In this document: one piece after another, positions 1 to 5,226 of the stretch
Position numbering within the stretch: position 1 is the stretch's first letter
Layout of the letters: each line of letters starts with the position of its first letter
Source of the DNA: Mariprofundaceae bacterium
GTDB taxonomy: Bacteria; Pseudomonadota; Zetaproteobacteria; Mariprofundales; Mariprofundaceae
Assembly: GCA_030950875.1 (NCBI GenBank)
Contig: JAUZQS010000053.1
Span: 1 to 5,284, forward strand
DNA: 5,284 nt
Direction: 5' to 3'
The notes under the pieces: model-generated
Told to the model about the DNA's origin: nothing
Seen by the model: the letters and a program-made list of their open reading frames with translations, nothing else
Database searches by the model: none
Position numbers and translations under genes: made by a program

Positions 1-1
1 T

Positions 2-289
2 CGTAAAGCTGCTGAGCAGGGCTTTCCTGCGGCGCAGAATGCTTTGGGTTACATGTATGCTGAAGGTCGCGGTGTAAAACAAGATACGAGGCAGGCTGCT
101 GATTGGTTTAAAAAGGCTGCAAAATATCTAGATTCCGCACGAAAGAACCTTGCAAGGTTAAAGCGGAAATCAGGCACATTTTCTTTGCTGAACTTGAAAG
201 TTGATCGTGATATGCGCTCCAGTATTTTGTCACAGAAAGAGGTGAATCTATCAGCTTGGTTGGAAGTTGACCGGCAATTGCGTTTTTAG
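2..289 (+). CDS. Sel1-like repeat protein, C-terminal part (5' end outside window)
   Basis: The frame is open from the left edge to a TAG at 287-289, giving 95 residues. The first part reads as a canonical Sel1 repeat: an A-A-E-Q-G helix end, then A-A-Q-N-A-L-G-Y-M-Y, the E-G-R-G-V turn, and A-A-D-W-F-K-K-A-A starting the next helix. Sel1 repeats are TPR-like alpha-alpha units of about 36 residues that act as protein-interaction scaffolds. The frame continues upstream of the first usable start (TTG at 44), and the repeat is already under way at base 2, so this is the end of a longer protein rather than a small gene. After the last helix there is a basic stretch (R-K-N-L-A-R-L-K-R-K) and a tail of about 40 residues that I do not recognise. 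The family is clear but the partner and cellular role are unknown. It lies upstream of the B12 operon on the same strand, and the 153-nt gap with its own promoter candidate suggests it is a separate unit. Confidence 0.85.
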   Translation, partial: RKAAEQGFPAAQNALGYMYAEGRGVKQDTRQAADWFKKAAKYLDSARKNLARLKRKSGTFSLLNLKVDRDMRSSILSQKEVNLSAWLEVDRQLRF

Positions 290-330
290 CGGATTATCAA
301 AGACTACCGAGCCACTTGCAAAAGTCGTGA

Positions 331-373
331 GCGGCAATCTGCTTCCCCACTCTGGCGCATGTGAAATTGCTGC
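331..373 (+). other. possible stem-loop in leader
   Basis: GCGGCAAT (331-338) can pair with ATTGCTGC (366-373), giving eight base pairs including one G-U, around a 27-nt loop. No T-tract follows, so it is not a standard intrinsic terminator for the Sel1 gene. The large loop makes this a weak structure that could be chance. Confidence 0.2.
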
Positions 374-389
374 GTGACCCATATCTAAT
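361..389 (+). promoter_or_regulatory. candidate sigma70 promoter of the B12 operon
   Basis: GTGAAA (361-366, four of six matches to TTGACA) is followed after 17 nt by TCTAAT (384-389, five of six matches to TATAAT). Transcription would start near 395-397, giving a leader of roughly 47 nt before the first start codon at 443. The -10 box lies inside a perfect inverted repeat (375-402), which supports this being a regulated promoter. This is inferred from sequence alone. Confidence 0.45.
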
Positions 390-402
390 GCAATATGGGT
401 CA
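375..402. promoter_or_regulatory. perfect inverted repeat over the promoter, operator candidate
   Basis: TGACCCATAT (375-384) and ATATGGGTCA (393-402) are exact reverse complements separated by the 8-bp CTAATGCA. The element spans the proposed -10 box and start site, where a bound repressor would block RNA polymerase. If transcription starts near 396 the left arm is not in the mRNA, which favours a DNA operator over an RNA hairpin. A further TGACCC copy follows at 403-408. I do not recognise the half-site as that of a known regulator. Confidence 0.5.
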
Positions 403-432
403 TGACCCTTTAAGGTACGCTAAATATTTTAC

Positions 433-437
433 AGGGG
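433..437 (+). promoter_or_regulatory. ribosome binding site deciding the btuF start
   Basis: AGGGG lies five bases before the ATG at 443. The upstream in-frame ATG at 395 lies inside the palindrome, has no such site and coincides with the predicted transcription start, so 443 is preferred. Confidence 0.65.
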
Positions 438-442
438 AATAT

Positions 443-1339
443 ATGAGCGGCAGCATGGTAGCAGAGGTGGATAATAGCCAGGAGAAAATTCGACATTGTT
501 GTGGACATAGGCAACCTGCGAGTAATGGTGCGTTTTTTAAAAAGCTGCTTGTTCTGTTGTTATGCTTATGTTCGACAAGCCCTGCTTTTGCTAGTGAGCG
601 GATTCTTGCACTGGCACCCCATATTTGTGAAATATTGTATGCAATCGGCGCTGGAAAGGATGTGGTGGGAGCTGTGAGCTATTGTGATTACCCTGAAGAA
701 GCGAAGAGCTTGCCGCGTGTAGGTAGTTATAACCGTATCAATGTTGAGGCGGCGCTTGCTCTTGCTCCGACGATGGCGATTGTATCGGATGAGAAAATGA
801 TAGGCGTACAAAAATTACGTAGTTTGGGTGTGAAAATTGTCCAAAGCCACCCTGAACAGGTGGATGACGTGTTGTTGGATATCCGGCATATTGGAAGTGC
901 TGTAGGACAACGTAAACGAGCCAATCAACTTGCTGATAGCTTACAAAAGCGTTTGGATAAATTGGATGCCTCGATGGAAAATTTAAAAACTGCAGTGTTT
1001 TATGAGATTTGGCCAACGCCACTGCTAACGGCAGGCAAACACACCTTTATTAATAATGTTTTGCAGCGTATTGGGCTGCGTAATGTATTTGGTGATGTGG
1101 AGCTTGAAGCACCACGCGTTAATGTTGAAGCCGTCATTGCTGCCAAACCAAAAATTATCATCATTCCTTCGGAGAAACGCGATGTTGCAAAGCGGATAAG
1201 ATTTTGGAAAAAATGGCTGGGTGAAGATATTCGGGTTATTTCTGTAAATCCCGATTTAGTACACCGACCAGGGCCGCGCCTGCTCGATGGTATGGAATAC
1301 CTTGCAGGGCAGCTTGAGGGTTTGCAAATTGAACATTAG
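443..1339 (+). CDS. btuF: BtuF-like periplasmic cobalamin/corrinoid-binding protein of an ABC importer
   Basis: Encodes 298 residues from the ATG at 443. It would bind corrinoid in the periplasm and deliver it to the BtuCD-type permease encoded next. A signal peptide is visible after an unusually long N-region of about 30 residues: F-F-K-K, then the hydrophobic core L-L-V-L-L-L-C-L-C, then S-P-A-F-A with likely cleavage after Ala50. No convincing lipobox precedes the cysteines. The mature part begins R-I-L-A-L-A-P-H-I-C-E-I-L-Y-A-I-G-A-G and continues D-V-V-G-A-V-S-Y-C-D-Y-P, the usual start of the class III (BtuF/TroA-like) fold. The second lobe has I-N-N-V-L-Q-R-I-G-L-R-N-V-F and then A-P-R-V-N-V-E-A-V-I-A-A-K-P, matching the family pattern. 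Length is normal for the family (E. coli BtuF is 266 residues). Siderophore or heme binders share the fold; the adjoining adenosyltransferase and corrin genes argue for corrinoid. Its 3' end overlaps the permease gene by 11 nt. Confidence 0.85.
   Translation: MSGSMVAEVDNSQEKIRHCCGHRQPASNGAFFKKLLVLLLCLCSTSPAFASERILALAPHICEILYAIGAGKDVVGAVSYCDYPEEAKSLPRVGSYNRINVEAALALAPTMAIVSDEKMIGVQKLRSLGVKIVQSHPEQVDDVLLDIRHIGSAVGQRKRANQLADSLQKRLDKLDASMENLKTAVFYEIWPTPLLTAGKHTFINNVLQRIGLRNVFGDVELEAPRVNVEAVIAAKPKIIIIPSEKRDVAKRIRFWKKWLGEDIRVISVNPDLVHRPGPRLLDGMEYLAGQLEGLQIEH
1316..1320 (+). promoter_or_regulatory. ribosome binding site supporting a TTG start for btuC
   Basis: GAGGG lies eight bases before TTG at 1329, inside the end of the btuF gene. 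The in-frame ATG at 1287 would add 14 residues and lengthen the overlap to 53 nt, and no comparable site precedes it. The TTG start gives a normal short N-terminus just before the first membrane segment. Confidence 0.55.
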
Positions 1340-2282
1340 AAAAAATCCTTATTCATTATTCTGTGTTTTACTATTGATTAGCTTGGCAGTTGCACTGATT
1401 GCATTGGGTATGGGAGAACATTGGATTAACCCACTAAGCCCAAGCAGTGATATGGAGTCTAGGATTCTTTGGGAGCTACGATGGCCACGCTTGCTTACGG
1501 CATTTGCTGTGGGAGGGATGTTGGCCTTGGCAGGGGCTTGGTTTCAAGTGTTGTTGGGCAACCCATTGGCAGAGCCTTATGTGTTGGGTGTGGCAGGTAG
1601 TGCGGCGGTTGGGGCAGTTTCAGCTATGATATTTATGCCAGATGCCGCTTGGGCGGTATCGCTTGGTGCATTTGTTGGTGCATGGGTAGGTATTACCGTG
1701 GTACTTTTTTTCTCGCGCCTTGGCTCAGCCCGATTATTGCTTGCTGGGGTAGTGCTGGCTGCCTTTTGGGCGGCTGTATTGATGTTATTGATAGCCTTAT
1801 TGCCAGAGCGTGGCGTGGCATTGGCTTATGCTTGGATGATGGGAGACCTATCCAATTCTGCTTTACCTATTTGGTTGTTGATGTTGGTGTGGGCGGCAGC
1901 ATTGGCATGCGGCCTGATTTTATCGTTATCGTTGGATAAGTTATTGCTCGGCGAAAAACATGCAGCAGCCTTGGGTGTGAATGTGCCGCATTTAAGAAAA
2001 CTTCTGTTGTTGCTTGCATCTGCGGTAACTGCGTTGGCGGTGACTGCGGCAGGCACGATTGGTTTTGTTGGGCTTGTGGTACCGCATTTGATGCGCCTGT
2101 TGTTGGGGAGTTTACACCAGAGTGTGTTGATTGCATCGGCGTTTGGCGGCGGTGTATTGTTGATGTTGGCTGATACGGCAGCACGAACGGTGATTAGCCC
2201 TGCAGAATTACCTGTGGGAGTGCTTACTGCCATCATTGGAGTGCCTGTGTTTTTATGGTTGCTTTTGAGGCGTAACGCATGA
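1329..2282 (+). CDS. btuC: BtuC/FecCD-family ABC importer permease
   Basis: Encodes 317 residues from TTG 1329 (331 if the ATG at 1287 is used). It forms the inner-membrane channel for the corrinoid handed over by the binding protein. The protein is very hydrophobic, with about nine to ten membrane segments, the first at residues 8-28. Family hallmarks are R-W-P-R-L-L-T-A-F-A-V-G-G at 51-63, the long L-A-L-A-G-A-W-F-Q-V-L-L-G-N-P-L-A-E-P block at 65-83 followed by L-G-V-A-G-S-A-A, then G-T-I-G-F-V-G-L-V-V-P-H-L-M-R at 242-256, and the C-terminal P-A-E-L-P-V-G-V-L-T at 291-300. The region around the G-F-V-G-L-V-V-P-H motif lies near where the cytoplasmic coupling helix meets the ATPase in this family. 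Length matches the usual 320-340 residues. The stop overlaps the ATPase start as ATGA. B12 specificity comes from operon context, since siderophore permeases look alike. Confidence 0.88.
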   Translation: MNIRKNPYSLFCVLLLISLAVALIALGMGEHWINPLSPSSDMESRILWELRWPRLLTAFAVGGMLALAGAWFQVLLGNPLAEPYVLGVAGSAAVGAVSAMIFMPDAAWAVSLGAFVGAWVGITVVLFFSRLGSARLLLAGVVLAAFWAAVLMLLIALLPERGVALAYAWMMGDLSNSALPIWLLMLVWAAALACGLILSLSLDKLLLGEKHAAALGVNVPHLRKLLLLLASAVTALAVTAAGTIGFVGLVVPHLMRLLLGSLHQSVLIASAFGGGVLLMLADTAARTVISPAELPVGVLTAIIGVPVFLWLLLRRNA

Positions 2283-3031
2283 TTCAAATGCAAGCTTTAA
2301 GGGTTCAACGCGGGGATAAACAGCTTATCACATCATTAACCATGCAAGCTAAGAAAGGTGAGGTTGTGGTGGTGCTTGGGCCTAATGGAGCGGGTAAATC
2401 TACATTGCTTTTGGCTTTGACAGGCTTGCATGCAGATTATGCTGGTGAAATTATATTGCAGGACAAAACGTTACCTCATTATTCACACCAAGAAATTTCG
2501 TTACAGGTTGCGTGGCAAGGTGAGTTACCCCCAACTGAATTTGGCCTAACGGTGCAACAAAGATTAGAGATGGCTTGTTCAGGTAAATTAGAGAAGTTGG
2601 CACAAGCATTGGCTTATTTTGAACTTAAACCATTGGCAAAACGTGCTTTGGGCGAATTATCTAGTGGTGAGCGGCAACGTGTAGAGATTGCCGCCATAAT
2701 GGTGCGTGACTGTCCTATTTGGCTGATGGATGAACCAACTGCACATTTGGATATGCGGCATCAAGTGGACTGTTTGAAGTTAATGAAACAAGAGGCTGAA
2801 CAAGGGCGTTTGATCATCACTGTACTGCATGATTTGCCACAAGCTGCGGCTATTGCCGATAGAGTGGTCGTGCTTGATGGTTTGGGTGGTGTGGAAGTGG
2901 GTCTTGCAAAAGATATGCTTACTGCGAAATGTCTAGAACCCATATTTCATGTTAAGTTAAAGGGTAACGGTTACGATTTGATGCCTGCATATCAGAAGGA
3001 ATATCATGGAGAACTGTATGAAAAAGCGTGA
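2279..3031 (+). CDS. btuD: BtuD-type ABC importer ATP-binding protein
   Basis: Encodes 250 residues. It hydrolyses ATP on the cytoplasmic face to drive transport through the BtuC-type permease. All motifs are intact: Walker A G-P-N-G-A-G-K-S-T at 34-42, Q-loop Gln80, the signature L-S-S-G-E-R-Q at 127-133, Walker B I-W-L-M-D-E-P at 147-153 with catalytic Glu152, the D-loop H-L-D at 156-158, and the switch histidine in V-L-H-D at 182-185. The ATG overlaps the permease stop by 4 nt, and GAGG at 2267-2270 sits eight bases upstream, so translation is probably coupled. Length is close to E. coli BtuD (249). The segment between Q-loop and signature (about 90-125) is divergent and carries few family-defining residues. 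The family is certain. The B12 assignment rests on the neighbouring binding protein and adenosyltransferase. Confidence 0.9.
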   Translation: MIQMQALRVQRGDKQLITSLTMQAKKGEVVVVLGPNGAGKSTLLLALTGLHADYAGEIILQDKTLPHYSHQEISLQVAWQGELPPTEFGLTVQQRLEMACSGKLEKLAQALAYFELKPLAKRALGELSSGERQRVEIAAIMVRDCPIWLMDEPTAHLDMRHQVDCLKLMKQEAEQGRLIITVLHDLPQAAAIADRVVVLDGLGGVEVGLAKDMLTAKCLEPIFHVKLKGNGYDLMPAYQKEYHGELYEKA

Positions 3032-3554
3032 AAATAGGCAGGGTGTCATGGTGGTCAATACAGGTGAAGGTAAAGGTAAGTCATCTTCGGCATTTGGCGT
3101 GGTATTTCGTGCGGCGGGTTGGGGCATGAAAGTTTGTGTAATCCAGTTTATCAAAGGAAAATGGAAAACAGGTGAGCAACAAGCTGCTGAAAAGTTTGAT
3201 AATATCGAGTGGCATGTTATGGGAGATGGCTTCACGTGGGATACCAAAAATCCAGAGCAAGATATTAAAACGACCCGTGAAATTTGGGGGTTTGCACAAG
3301 AGAAAATAGCCTCACATGAGTTTGATTTGGTAGTGCTTGATGAAATTAATTATTGCTGTGGTTATGGTTGGTTGGAAGGCAAAGAAATCGTTGATTTTTT
3401 AGAAGAACACCGCCCATCATGGATGCACCTTGTATTCACAGGACGAAATGCTGCTAAAGAAGTCATTGCTTATGCTGATACAGTAACAGAGATGAAGCCC
3501 CTTAAACATGCTTTCGATAAAGGCATAAAAGCAGCGCAAGGTATAGAGTTTTAA
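3006..3554 (+). CDS. cobO: corrinoid adenosyltransferase (CobO/BtuR type)
   Basis: Encodes 182 residues. It transfers the adenosyl group of ATP to the cobalt of reduced corrinoid, making adenosylcobamide in the cytoplasm, the step that follows import by BtuFCD. The protein has the P-loop G-E-G-K-G-K-S-S at 20-27, V-I-Q-F-I-K-G at 45-51, G-F-T-W at 75-78, the Walker-B-like L-V-V-L-D-E-I-N-Y at 108-116, V-F-T-G-R-N, and the closing P-L-K-H-A-F-D-K-G-I-K-A-A-Q-G-I-E-F. All are typical of the BtuR/CobO/CobP family and colinear with E. coli BtuR, minus that protein's longer N-terminal extension. Two starts are credible: ATG 3006 (AGAAGGA at 2994-3000, 26-nt overlap with the ATPase gene) and ATG 3018 (GGAG at 3008-3011, 14-nt overlap), which would remove four residues. 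The name cobA is used for this enzyme in enteric bacteria, but here I reserve cobA for the methyltransferase. Confidence 0.93.
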   Translation: MENCMKKRENRQGVMVVNTGEGKGKSSSAFGVVFRAAGWGMKVCVIQFIKGKWKTGEQQAAEKFDNIEWHVMGDGFTWDTKNPEQDIKTTREIWGFAQEKIASHEFDLVVLDEINYCCGYGWLEGKEIVDFLEEHRPSWMHLVFTGRNAAKEVIAYADTVTEMKPLKHAFDKGIKAAQGIEF

Positions 3555-4187
3555 GTGTTTTTTTTACTCGCACATGGCTCAAGTCATGCCAAACATGCAC
3601 AGCAAGTTACGGCGTTGGCTAAGGAAGTTTCAGCCTTGCTGGAGGAAGAAGTTGGTGCGGTTTTTTTATCCGATGAAAGTTTGCCACAGGGTGCAAGCGT
3701 GTTGCCATTGTTCTTGGGTAATGGAAGGCATATGAGCCAAGATGTGCCACAATTGATGAAAGCATCGGATGCAACCATGCTGCGCCCATTGGTAGAGGCT
3801 GCTGATGAACTTGCAAACTTGATTATAAGAAAGCTTACACAAACATCAAAACGTCTTCATGTGGTATTTGTAGTGTATCAGTTTACTGGCTTTGAGAAAA
3901 TAGTAGCCGCTTTATATAAACATGGAAAAGGCTGCTCGCTCATTGCCGTGTCTGCGTTACATGGTCAGCCAAATATCAACAGTGTATTACATAACATACA
4001 AAAACAGGGTGTAAAAAAAGTGCTCTTGCAGCCCGTACTTTTGTTTGATGGGCATAGTTTGAATGCGTGTAAAATGATGGCGGAAGAAGCTGCCATTGAA
4101 AAAAAGTTTGAAGTGGAAATCATGCCTGTTTTAGTAGGCATTGACGGAATGGTTGAATTGATTGCGAACAGACTTAAAACAAGGTGA
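3555..4187 (+). CDS. cbiX: divergent two-domain CbiX/CbiK-like sirohydrochlorin chelatase
   Basis: Encodes 210 residues from a GTG that directly follows the cobO stop. No alternative start fits, because the first beta strand F-F-L-L-A-H-G-S-S begins at residue 2. The ribosome binding site is weak (AGAG, 3545-3548), so reinitiation after cobO is likely. The N-terminal domain has the CbiX/SirB hallmark A-H-G-S (6-9) and V-L-P-L-F-L-G-N-G-R-H (49-59), supplying His7 and His59 as probable metal-site residues. The helix and loop normally lying between these strands look shortened by about 15 residues. The C-terminal domain (about 100-210) keeps a class II chelatase outline: S-A-L-H-G-Q-P (133-139), G-V-K-K-V-L-L-Q-P-V-L-L-F-D-G-H-S-L-N (152-170), then G-I-D-G-M-V near the end. 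Its opening strand reads V-V-Y-Q-F-T-G in place of the usual G-H-G. The enzyme would insert cobalt (cobalamin) or iron or nickel (siroheme, F430) into sirohydrochlorin. Context favours cobalt, but the metal cannot be read from sequence. Confidence 0.75.
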   Translation: MFFLLAHGSSHAKHAQQVTALAKEVSALLEEEVGAVFLSDESLPQGASVLPLFLGNGRHMSQDVPQLMKASDATMLRPLVEAADELANLIIRKLTQTSKRLHVVFVVYQFTGFEKIVAALYKHGKGCSLIAVSALHGQPNINSVLHNIQKQGVKKVLLQPVLLFDGHSLNACKMMAEEAAIEKKFEVEIMPVLVGIDGMVELIANRLKTR

Positions 4188-4190
4188 TGT

Positions 4191-4946
4191 ATGTTAAAAT
4201 TGGATAGCCCATTAAAAGCTGGCGAAGTTGCCTTGGTGGGGGCGGGCCCTGGCGACCCCAGCTTGCTGACATTTGCAGCACATAAATTATTATCTGACTG
4301 TGATGCCATTGTGTATGATGCATTAGTTTCAGACGATATTTTGGCTTTAGCGGCACCTGATGCAGTGTGTATTTGTGCTGGGAAACGTGGCGGACGACCA
4401 TCAACAAATCAACAAGATATTTGTCAGATTTTGATTGAGTTGGCAGAAGAAAACAAACGCGTGGTCCGTCTTAAAGGTGGCGACCCCTTTGTTTTTGGAC
4501 GTGGAGGCGAAGAAATGCGTGCTTTGGCAGAAGCAAACATTCCATTCCGTATTATTCCAGGTATTACATCAGGTATTGCAGCACCTGCACTTGCAGGTAT
4601 TCCTGTGACCGATCGAACTACCAATGCAACGCTGGCCTTTTTAACAGGGCATGAAGCCAGTGGAGATAGCCGAATGGATTGGTCGGCATTGGTAAAAGCT
4701 TTTCCAGTGCTGGTGTTTTATATGGGCGCAAAAAACTTGTCGAAAATCGCCTGTCGTTTAATCAACGCTGGACTTTCTGATGATACACCTGTCGCCGTTA
4801 TTCATGCGGCAGGCACAGTCGATGAATCTTGTGATATAGGCACGTTAAAAAGCGCCGAATCAAAACAGCTTATTGCAAAATCACCTGCCATTGTGGTGAT
4901 TGGAGATGTGGTGAATCGCCGTATTGATTGGCGGCATCAATCGTAG
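4191..4946 (+). CDS. cobA: uroporphyrinogen-III C-methyltransferase (SUMT, CobA type)
   Basis: Encodes 251 residues. It uses two S-adenosylmethionine molecules to methylate uroporphyrinogen III at C2 and C7, giving precorrin-2, the branch point to cobalamin and siroheme. Motifs in order are V-G-A-G-P-G-D-P (16-23), V-Y-D-A-L-V-S (41-47), G-K-R-G-G (64-68), L-K-G-G-D-P-F-V-F-G-R-G-G-E-E (94-108), P-G-I-T-S-G (123-128), G-I-P-V-T-D-R (136-142) and L-T-G-H (151-154). The protein is the length of stand-alone SUMT. It lacks the dehydrogenase/ferrochelatase half of CysG, so precorrin-2 oxidation must be done elsewhere. At 140-142 the usual T-H-R is T-D-R. AAGGTGA (4181-4187), which includes the stop of the chelatase gene, is the ribosome binding site, three bases before the ATG. 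Last gene of the operon. Confidence 0.93.
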   Translation: MLKLDSPLKAGEVALVGAGPGDPSLLTFAAHKLLSDCDAIVYDALVSDDILALAAPDAVCICAGKRGGRPSTNQQDICQILIELAEENKRVVRLKGGDPFVFGRGGEEMRALAEANIPFRIIPGITSGIAAPALAGIPVTDRTTNATLAFLTGHEASGDSRMDWSALVKAFPVLVFYMGAKNLSKIACRLINAGLSDDTPVAVIHAAGTVDESCDIGTLKSAESKQLIAKSPAIVVIGDVVNRRIDWRHQS

Positions 4947-4950
4947 CCAC

Positions 4951-4971
4951 TAAAGGGTAGCGTCCCCTTTA
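4951..4971. terminator. candidate terminator hairpin between convergent genes
   Basis: TAAAGGG (4951-4957) and CCCTTTA (4965-4971) form a perfect 7-bp stem with a 7-nt loop, four bases after the cobA stop. No T-run follows on either strand, so it would be a weak intrinsic terminator or a 3'-end stabiliser. Its place between converging genes means it could act on both transcripts. Confidence 0.4.
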
Positions 4972-5015
4972 CCTGAGGAGTGCTAGCGACGGAAGTGGTC
5001 GGCAGGAGTGACTTG

Positions 5016-5213
5016 TTATGTGGATTCTTCACTGTCACCTTGAGTCGCTTCAAAGGCACTATCTCCAAACAACAACACATCATGGGTCATTGCGCGGATG
5101 GTTTCACTGTCTGCTCCTCGATCCATATCCTTCCTATATGTTTCAGCAATTCGCTCTTTTTGCTTCTCGGACATCTGCTTCGTTATTTCTGCGGCCCGTC
5201 GTGCGCGATCCAT
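5016..5213 (-). CDS. unrecognised charged protein, 65 residues or C-terminus of a longer gene
   Basis: Encodes 65 residues from the ATG whose first base is 5213. The sequence is hydrophilic and rich in Arg, Lys, Asp and Glu, probably mostly helical, with M-D-R-A-R-R-A-A-E-I at the start, a K-Q-K-E-R-I-A-E-T-Y-R-K-D-M core, and an acidic tail ending G-D-S-E-E-S-T. There is no signal peptide, membrane segment or cysteine. The ATG is preceded by GGGGGAG at a 6-nt spacing, a strong start signal; a GTG at 5228 would add five residues. However, the frame has no stop up to the right edge (first full codon at 5282), and the extra codons read as plausible protein (for example G-F-G-V-N-D-I-E-L-P-S-D-V), so it may instead be the end of a longer gene. 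The several GGG glycine codons in that extension are unlike the operon genes and favour non-coding leader. I do not recognise the family. The opposite-strand frames here look like shadows: hydrophobic, cysteine-rich and without motifs. Confidence 0.55.
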   Translation of the reverse strand: MDRARRAAEITKQMSEKQKERIAETYRKDMDRGADSETIRAMTHDVLLFGDSAFEATQGDSEEST

Positions 5214-5219
5214 AATAAA

Positions 5220-5226
5220 CTCCCCC
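5220..5226 (-). promoter_or_regulatory. ribosome binding site for the minus-strand small gene
   Basis: On the minus strand this reads GGGGGAG, six bases before the ATG at 5213. It is the main reason for choosing that start. It would be only coding sequence (Gly-Glu codons) if the gene extends past the window edge. Confidence 0.45.

Noticed and set aside
395..442. Upstream ATG at 395 as the btuF start
   Set aside because: It lies inside the inverted repeat at the predicted transcription start, has no ribosome binding site, and would lengthen an already long N-region. ATG 443 has AGGGG at good spacing.
1826..2293. Long minus-strand open frame (155 codons) opposite the permease gene
   Set aside because: It is rich in Asn, Thr, Ala and Pro with no motifs, as expected for the shadow of a hydrophobic membrane-protein gene. 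The plus strand has clear FecCD signatures.
4947..4998. Outer pairing CCACT (4947-4951) with AGTGG (4994-4998) around the terminator hairpin
   Set aside because: Only five base pairs, the first arm shares base 4951 with the hairpin stem, and the enclosed distance is long. It is not convincing as a structured RNA.
4977..5018. Three GGAGTG/GGAAGTG motifs starting at 4977, 4991 and 5005, a 14-bp period
   Set aside because: Outside the GGA(A)GTG core the units do not match, so this is more likely chance than a tandem repeat or iteron array.
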